18,692 nt of DNA, taken from NCBI GenBank assembly GCA_002418705.1, contig DIEQ01000131.1, positions 34,980 to 53,671 of the forward strand, written 5' to 3'. Below, in pieces: positions 14,354 to 18,692 of the stretch (the stretch's first letter is position 1; each line of letters begins with the position of its first letter). This DNA comes from Mageeibacillus sp. UBA5770 (GTDB lineage: Bacteria > Bacillota_A > Clostridia > Saccharofermentanales > Saccharofermentanaceae). The position numbers were made by a program, and so were the translations under genes. Under the pieces are notes generated by a model. The model was given only the letters and a program-made list of their open reading frames with translations. It was not told the origin of the DNA and searched no databases.

Positions 14354-14393
14354 CCATATCAGCGGTTTCGTATTTCTAAGATTTTTTCACGGA

Positions 14394-14415
14394 GGATTAT
14401 TGTAAGTGCATCACA
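14394..14415 (-). repeat. right terminal inverted repeat (22 bp)
   Basis: Reverse complement of 13976-13997. It contains the GTG (14406) that now starts the lipoprotein gene, and the Shine-Dalgarno GGAGG (14391-14395) overlaps its inner edge. Confidence 0.9.
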
Positions 14416-16733
14416 TATATACTTCTAGAAATTTCCGTAGAATTTCCCATAAAAATTGGATTTCACTTCTCCTAACTTTAGCGTTGGGACTTTTGATCAT
14501 GGGTGGATGCAGTTCCCGGCCAACAGCAACTGCGCAACCAACACAAAATACACAGCTGCTTATATCTTCACCCTTCTTTTCAGCGTATGAGTTTGAAACG
14601 TGTGAAAAGAATAGGTGCCAATATTTATTAAATGATCAATATTGTTCCGTCTTAAGTGTATCTTTTTCAAGTGGATATTTAGCCGCACTAGAACGGTTTA
14701 AAAATGATCCGCTTCAAAGTACCCCTTCTGATGAGTCAGGAAATCCTTTATATCCGGAACATGAAATTAGTTCATACAATTACACGGGTGAGCCAGTTTC
14801 GACCATTGATTTGAGTGTTACCGCGCCATCATCGTTTCAACCGCTTTTAACACTAGCAAGCGATGGAAACATTGCTGTGTTAAGTACAAAAATCGATTCG
14901 GGGAACGGCTCTGTTCTAGGTGCGATAACCGTTTTTGATGTTAATGGCGAAAGGAAAGCGGGGATCAATAAGATTCCATTGGATCAAACGATCGTTTACT
15001 TGACCGATTTCTATGCAGACAAAAATGGTAATTATTATGTCTTGGGAGCGAACGCCGATTACGAACAATCTATTTCGGTTATATCTTCTTCCGGGAAATT
15101 GCTCGGGATGTATCCTCTGGGTGATAAATATCCGGAAATATTGCTGCCATTTTCCAATGGTATTTATGTTATTTCCAGAACGTATGACAATAACAACGAA
15201 TGCACAACATTCGCTACGCCAATCTCCGCCGGTAATTCCGGCTTTGACGAGGGAATTGTCTTACCTGAATTTTTTAATGACTGTAACTATATTTTTATGA
15301 AAGGTGATTACATATACGGTTCTGATGATATTTCTATGCAAGCGCTTTCCATAAAGACCCAAACGATGGAAACTGTACTAGCGTGGAATAAAATCGACCT
15401 GTCCTTCATGCCCCATTTATTATCCTTTAACGGCAACGGAGCCATTGTTGCTATCGGTACGGAATTTGGTACAGATACTTGTAAAGTCGCTGTATTGACT
15501 CCTACTTTGACAGACCCGAATGTAAGCAAAACCGAAATCATCGTTGCTGGATTTGAGATATCATCAGATGAAACATTATTGATGGCAGTCAAGAGCTTTA
15601 ATCAAAGCCACAGCAATAGCCGAATCGTACTTAGGGACTATGCTGAAGAATTTGCGTTTGATTCCAGTGATTATATGAAAGATATTGTTGAACTCAATCA
15701 ACAAATGTGTTTCGAGTTTTTCAGCGGCGATGCACCGGATATTTGCATAGACTCGGAAAATGATATAATGGGATTAGTTGCATTAGCAACGGATACTTAT
15801 CTAATCGACTTATACCCATACATAAAAAGTGATCCTGATATAAATCTTGATCATTATTTCCAAAACGCACTGTTCGGATATGATACGAACGGTAAACTCT
15901 ATATGTTTCCGTGCGGCTTTTTTACGCGGTGCTTTTACGGAAATCCTTCCGTTGTTGGCGACAGCTCTTCATGGACATTCTCCGATTTTTATGCGTTAAC
16001 AGATACATTGGGGCCGGAGACAAAGATTCTCACAGACATTCCGAAGATTGAGCTTCTACAATGGATTCTTGAGACGTCGATGAACACCTATGTAGATTTG
16101 AATTCCGACCTTGTTTCCTTTGACTCAGATAATTTTGCCGATTTACTCAATTGGGTTGACACATATGGATCTGATGTAAAAACCTACGAGATAGCCCCCA
16201 AGGATGTGATCGACAAAAAGTTAGCCATGGATCTCATATGGATCGACTCGCCGGAGTCTTTCTATTCAAACTATAATCTTCTAAAATTCATGCCAACTTA
16301 TATGGGATATCCCAACAGTTCCTCAGACGGACTTTCGTTCTATTCGAAATATGTATGTGCAATCACAACAAGTTGTGAAAATCCGGAATTGGCCTGGGAC
16401 TTCGTCCGGTTATTTCTGCAAGAAGACGTTCAAGACTCACTTGGAGTCGGGTTTATACCGGTCAGCAAAAATGCCGCAGCGAAACAGATTGAAAGCACTA
16501 TTTCTCTTATTGGGGATGGCGGAGCTGATGTGAGCGACTTGGATGACACCTTTTGGAATGCGTATTACGACGTTCTTGAGAAGGTAGACGCGCCCAAAGG
16601 TGCAAATTATGAGGTTATTAGCATCGTATTGGAAGAGAGTGCGGCATTTTTCGCCGGTCAAAAGACTGCGGAAGAGGTTGCTGAGCTGATTCAGAACCGT
16701 GTTCAAATATATGTAAATGAACAGATGAAATAG
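14406..16733 (+). CDS. lipoprotein: N-terminal propeller-like domain fused to ABC solute-binding domain
   Basis: A 775-residue extracellular lipoprotein. After the signal peptide with lipobox MGGC (Cys35), residues ~45-375 look like a beta-propeller (LASDGNIAVLSTK, DFYADKNGNYYVLGANAD, LSFNGNGAIVAIGTE). Residues ~376-775 form a family-1 extracellular solute-binding domain: LLMAVKSFNQSHSNSRIVLR, GDAPDICIDS, LIDLYPYIKSDP, GKLYMFPCGF and the closing ENPELAWDFVRLFL...GFIPVSK. Such proteins capture sugars for ABC importers, yet no permease genes follow. The start is GTG 14406 because TAA precedes it in frame; GGAGG is 10 nt upstream. Both lie in the right end of the inserted 440-bp element; the ancestral start is probably ATG 13960. 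The next lipoprotein begins 24 nt downstream. Confidence 0.88.
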   Translation: MHHIYTSRNFRRISHKNWISLLLTLALGLLIMGGCSSRPTATAQPTQNTQLLISSPFFSAYEFETCEKNRCQYLLNDQYCSVLSVSFSSGYLAALERFKNDPLQSTPSDESGNPLYPEHEISSYNYTGEPVSTIDLSVTAPSSFQPLLTLASDGNIAVLSTKIDSGNGSVLGAITVFDVNGERKAGINKIPLDQTIVYLTDFYADKNGNYYVLGANADYEQSISVISSSGKLLGMYPLGDKYPEILLPFSNGIYVISRTYDNNNECTTFATPISAGNSGFDEGIVLPEFFNDCNYIFMKGDYIYGSDDISMQALSIKTQTMETVLAWNKIDLSFMPHLLSFNGNGAIVAIGTEFGTDTCKVAVLTPTLTDPNVSKTEIIVAGFEISSDETLLMAVKSFNQSHSNSRIVLRDYAEEFAFDSSDYMKDIVELNQQMCFEFFSGDAPDICIDSENDIMGLVALATDTYLIDLYPYIKSDPDINLDHYFQNALFGYDTNGKLYMFPCGFFTRCFYGNPSVVGDSSSWTFSDFYALTDTLGPETKILTDIPKIELLQWILETSMNTYVDLNSDLVSFDSDNFADLLNWVDTYGSDVKTYEIAPKDVIDKKLAMDLIWIDSPESFYSNYNLLKFMPTYMGYPNSSSDGLSFYSKYVCAITTSCENPELAWDFVRLFLQEDVQDSLGVGFIPVSKNAAAKQIESTISLIGDGGADVSDLDDTFWNAYYDVLEKVDAPKGANYEVISIVLEESAAFFAGQKTAEEVAELIQNRVQIYVNEQMK

Positions 16734-16757
16734 ATCTCAATGCGAAAAGGAGACATG

Positions 16758-17426
16758 ATGGAAATGAAACACATTTGTAGACTTGGCGTTTGCTTGGGAA
16801 TGATCGCACTGACGGGCATATGTATTGCGTGCTCGAATAAACCGGGGATATCTATATCTGGTGTTTCAGACACAAACGATGCAACGATTACGCAGACAAC
16901 AAATCCAACGACATTGCCTTTGCCAGAAGAAAGCCCATCGGTGGATACGTCGATTTCATCCGAAGCAAACAATATCATTACAATCACACCGCCTACTCAG
17001 CGGGTTTATCCAATTAAAAATCATGATGTAATCGAACTTTTCAATCACATGGGGCTTGTCATAAAAGATCTTTCCCCGACTGATGGAGTCACAGAAGTTT
17101 CAACGGCTGCTTTTGATCCGGATTATATATACTACTATCGCTTTGAGTCATTCTTTCTAGAAGAAAAGGCAAAAGAGTGTTTCGAGACGATCCATGATGC
17201 AATCCTAGAGGATGAAAGCGGCAGAACCTTGGAGGGCACCTGCGATATTACTGAAAAGAACGGATACACTATGCTAGTTGGCTGCGGTACTTATGACAAG
17301 ATCTCACCATTATATTGGGTTGCAGTACTCATTGATAAAACGGTTGTCAGCGGATATACATTTAGCACAGAGGAAAGCGACCAACAAATGATAAACAATT
17401 ACTTTATCGGACTGGGATATATGTAA
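16758..17426 (+). CDS. small lipoprotein of unknown function
   Basis: A 222-residue predicted lipoprotein with a hydrophobic signal and a borderline lipobox CIAC (Cys25), then a Thr/Ser/Pro/Glu-rich linker to about residue 80. The C-terminal ~140 residues form a mixed alpha/beta domain (DVIELFNHMGL, IYYYRFESFFLEEKAKECFE, GYTMLVGCGTYDKISPLYWV) that I do not recognise. ATG 16758 is chosen because AAAGGAG (16746-16752) is 5 nt upstream; ATGs at 16740 and 16755 are too early for that site. It follows the solute-binding lipoprotein by 24 nt, so the two are probably co-transcribed and may act together at the cell surface. A strong terminator follows. Confidence 0.75.
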   Translation: MEMKHICRLGVCLGMIALTGICIACSNKPGISISGVSDTNDATITQTTNPTTLPLPEESPSVDTSISSEANNIITITPPTQRVYPIKNHDVIELFNHMGLVIKDLSPTDGVTEVSTAAFDPDYIYYYRFESFFLEEKAKECFETIHDAILEDESGRTLEGTCDITEKNGYTMLVGCGTYDKISPLYWVAVLIDKTVVSGYTFSTEESDQQMINNYFIGLGYM

Positions 17427-17484
17427 CGCTGTCCATTTGATGGGTAGTTAATATAGTATCGATACCTGCCAGCGTAGGGCACTG

Positions 17485-17519
17485 AAAAACTTCTCGGATA
17501 TTTTATCTGGGGAGTTTTT
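17485..17519 (+). terminator. rho-independent terminator after the lipoprotein operon
   Basis: AAAAACTTCTC (17485-17495) pairs with GGGGAGTTTTT (17509-17519) with two G-T pairs; the loop adds a GATA/TATC inner stem. It ends in T5 and lies 59 nt after the stop codon. Confidence 0.8.
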
Positions 17520-17584
17520 AGCGTCTGTGAGCAGAATGTTTTTGATGTTAGATTTCTGAATATGAAAAACGTCAATAAGCAGTT

Positions 17585-17761
17585 CGAAAGAGATGCCTAT
17601 TGCTCTTGCTCGTCGATCGTCGCTATCATCAACATGCAACCATCATCGTTTCACAATTCGAACCACCCGAATGGCTGGATCAGATTCCCATTCCGGTTGC
17701 TTCTGAAGCGATAACAGGCACGCCGCGCTGGTGGTTCTTTCAAAACGCAATACGCAGTTAA
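17585..17761 (+). pseudogene. IS21-type IstB helper ATPase C-terminal remnant
   Basis: The plus-strand frame reads LLVDRRYHQHATIIVSQFEP then PEWLDQIPIPVASEAIT before drifting to TGTPRWWFF and a stop at 17759. This resembles the IstB segment with D-R-Y, (S/A)TI..SQ, W...I and A(D/E)AI preceding the final D-R. Just after AIT, a one-base shift reads RRAGGSFKTQYAVKK, closer to an IstB end, so a frameshift is likely. There is no start codon and a stop lies upstream near 17575. Only about 50 codons remain of an insertion sequence. Confidence 0.5.
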
Positions 17762-17887
17762 AAAAGTAATTGTTTATGCAATTGAGTAATCCGTGTCATT
17801 TTGAACAAATCGTGGCTCCGCCACATTGGTGTACTCATGCAGTTGATAATGTGCTTAATACAGCTTCAGGAATCTAAAAGACATGAC

Positions 17888-17915
17888 TATATCATCAAAA
17901 GAATTTGATGATATA
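17888..17915. repeat. perfect 12-bp stem, 4-nt loop hairpin
   Basis: Arms TATATCATCAAA (17888-17899) and TTTGATGATATA (17904-17915) with loop AGAA. Only a short, interrupted T-stretch follows, so termination is weak at best. The surrounding 17762-18040 has no gene I can support. Confidence 0.6.
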
Positions 17916-18056
17916 TTTATTGTTGAAAGTTAAATTTGATTTGATTTACCCATCTGATGCTTTAAATAACTTTAAGCATAATATGCAAACCCTAAAAACG
18001 GTTGGGCTAAAGCTTGTAGATAGAATTTCTGATTATTAGGTGAAGGGGGAAGGTGC

Positions 18057-18170
18057 ATGTGTCAACCGGCTCGCGATTTTGCGCATATAAAAAATTGGGT
18101 CCTGCTCGTCAGCCAGTCGTTGCGTCATGTGCTAATGGGGCCACCTTTGATCGTTAATCAAACAATTTAG
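18057..18170 (+). other. short open frame with good ribosome binding site, possible leader peptide
   Basis: ATG 18057 preceded by AGGGGGAAGG encodes 37 residues (MCQPARDFAHIKNWVLLV, SQSLRHVLMGPPLIVNQTI). No family recognised. Its stop codon (18168-18170) lies inside the left arm of the hairpin at 18162-18197, an arrangement that would let translation influence the hairpin. It may also be a chance frame. Confidence 0.3.
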
Positions 18171-18205
18171 CGATAATCCCTTTTTTCGCTAAATTGTAGT
18201 ACAAT
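18162..18205 (+). promoter_or_regulatory. 11-bp dyad beside a -10 element upstream of the sensor gene
   Basis: ACAATTTAGCG (18162-18172) and CGCTAAATTGT (18187-18197) form a perfect dyad with a 14-nt T-rich centre. TACAAT (18200-18205) follows directly and could be the -10 element for the gene at 18282; no good -35 is seen at 17 nt, as expected if an activator or repressor bound to the dyad controls it. A hairpin acting on RNA is the alternative. Confidence 0.4.
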
Positions 18206-18281
18206 AATAGGTAATAGACATCAGAGTAACAAGTGGTAGGAAAGATCGAGGAAGTTTTTGTTATTGAATTTGGAGGTATGT

Positions 18282-18692
18282 ATGAACATATTCTCACTCA
18301 TACTGATGATTCTATGTGTTTTGTATATTTTTCTGGGATTCCATGTTATTCGGCTGGATAAGCGGTCGCATCTGAACAGGCTTTTCTTTGTCCTCAATTT
18401 GGGCCTTATCGTCTGGTCATTTGCTTCCGCTTTATATATCATTGCGCTTGACGAGGCAGCTTGCATTTTCTGGTACAAACTAAGTTCCGTCGGATTCTAT
18501 TTGTTTATTGGTATAGTACTTCACTTTTTTCTATTATATGCAAAAAAAGATAATCTCTTAAAACAATGGTGGGCGCATATTATCATATATCTTCCGGGCA
18601 TTGTTCTTTCGTATATGGAAATTACATCGGATTTTTATGCAAAGGCATATCTACAAGGAAGCAATGGCTGGACAATAATCGCGCGGACAGAT
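18282..18692 (+). CDS. membrane sensor protein with 7TM N-terminal domain (3' end outside window)
   Basis: The first 137 residues of a gene that runs off the window. ATG 18282 follows GGAGG (18272-18276) with 5-nt spacing; an ATG at 18278 is out of frame. The protein starts MNIFSLILMILCVLYIFLGF, then RLDKRSHLNRLFFVLNLGLI, VWSFASALYIIAL, DEAACIFWYKLSSVGFYLFI and a fourth helix ending LLYAKK, followed by a fifth (IIIYLPGIVLSYM). The NRLFF.L.L...W....A and FWYKLSSVG blocks fit the N-terminal seven-helix domain of bacterial sensor kinases and GGDEF/HD signalling proteins. The output domain is not in the window, so kinase versus cyclic-di-GMP enzyme cannot be decided. Confidence 0.75.
   Translation, partial: MNIFSLILMILCVLYIFLGFHVIRLDKRSHLNRLFFVLNLGLIVWSFASALYIIALDEAACIFWYKLSSVGFYLFIGIVLHFFLLYAKKDNLLKQWWAHIIIYLPGIVLSYMEITSDFYAKAYLQGSNGWTIIARTD

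Larger units (their letters stand above)
13976..14415 (+). mobile_element. 440-bp terminal-inverted-repeat element carrying an NlpC/P60 domain
   Basis: Perfect 22-bp inverted repeats lie at 13976-13997 and 14394-14415, with outer ends TGTGATGCAC...GTGCATCACA. The TG...CA termini resemble those of many insertion sequences. There is no transposase; the only frame inside is the NlpC/P60 ORF. No clear target duplication is seen (left flank ATATT, right flank TATAT). Removing the element restores a longer lipoprotein gene in frame. It is best described as a MITE-like, non-autonomous insertion with cargo; an invertible (phase-variable) segment bounded by the same repeats is the alternative. I know of no named element with these ends. 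Confidence 0.65.

Noticed and set aside
17448..17639. 63-codon minus-strand frame
   Set aside because: It runs through the terminator stem and antisense to the IstB-like remnant; no RBS.

Overview
The window looks like the chromosome of an anaerobic, probably gut- or digester-type Clostridia (Bacillota). The evidence is AGGAGG-type ribosome binding sites, frequent GTG/TTG starts, lipoproteins with short linkers, a NIF3/esterase/LacI carbohydrate cluster, DUF4143 ATPases and the tail of a gut-Firmicutes tyrosine integrase. No rRNA, intact tRNA or CRISPR array is visible.

Layout. (1) 1-3707 is orderly: an operon of SGNH hydrolase (cut by the window edge), a NIF3/DUF34 metal protein and an alpha/beta esterase, followed by a LacI-type regulator. 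It reads as a small esterase/glycan locus with its regulator. (2) 3708-4900 is a graveyard: the last codons of an integrase directly after the lacI stop, the C-terminal half of an arsenate reductase, an 11-codon stub of a probable ferredoxin gene from an ars-like operon, one intact small cupin gene, and the first of three copies of an attachment-arm repeat. (3) 5275-6685 is a self-contained AAA+/DUF4143 ATPase unit with its own promoter and terminator, followed by a second integrase-tail remnant. (4) 7069-10584 is a two-gene operon of paralogous beta-propeller lipoproteins. (5) 10631-13160 holds a second DUF4143 ATPase of another subfamily between two direct repeats. Each repeat consists of a rho-independent hairpin, a 25-nt tRNA 3' end and an integrase-arm-like sequence. 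Beyond the second repeat lie a frameshifted integrase tail and a frameshifted small gene. (6) 13960-17519 carries a large lipoprotein that fuses a propeller to an ABC solute-binding domain, plus a small lipoprotein. (7) 17520-18281 is remnants and hairpins, ending in a partial 7TM sensor gene.

The most striking structure is at 13976-14415. A 440-bp segment is bounded by perfect 22-bp terminal inverted repeats and carries an NlpC/P60 peptidase domain without signal peptide or good ribosome binding site. Removing exactly these 440 bp joins an upstream ATG (13960) in frame to the solute-binding lipoprotein. The segment therefore appears to have inserted after codon 5 of that gene, while supplying a replacement Shine-Dalgarno and GTG start at its right end.

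A second theme is repeated use of one tRNA-end attachment site: three arm repeats, two tRNA 3' ends and three integrase tails, all in the same orientation. This suggests serial integration and decay of related elements that left the ATPase and lipoprotein genes as cargo. All functional calls are from reading motifs; no search was run.
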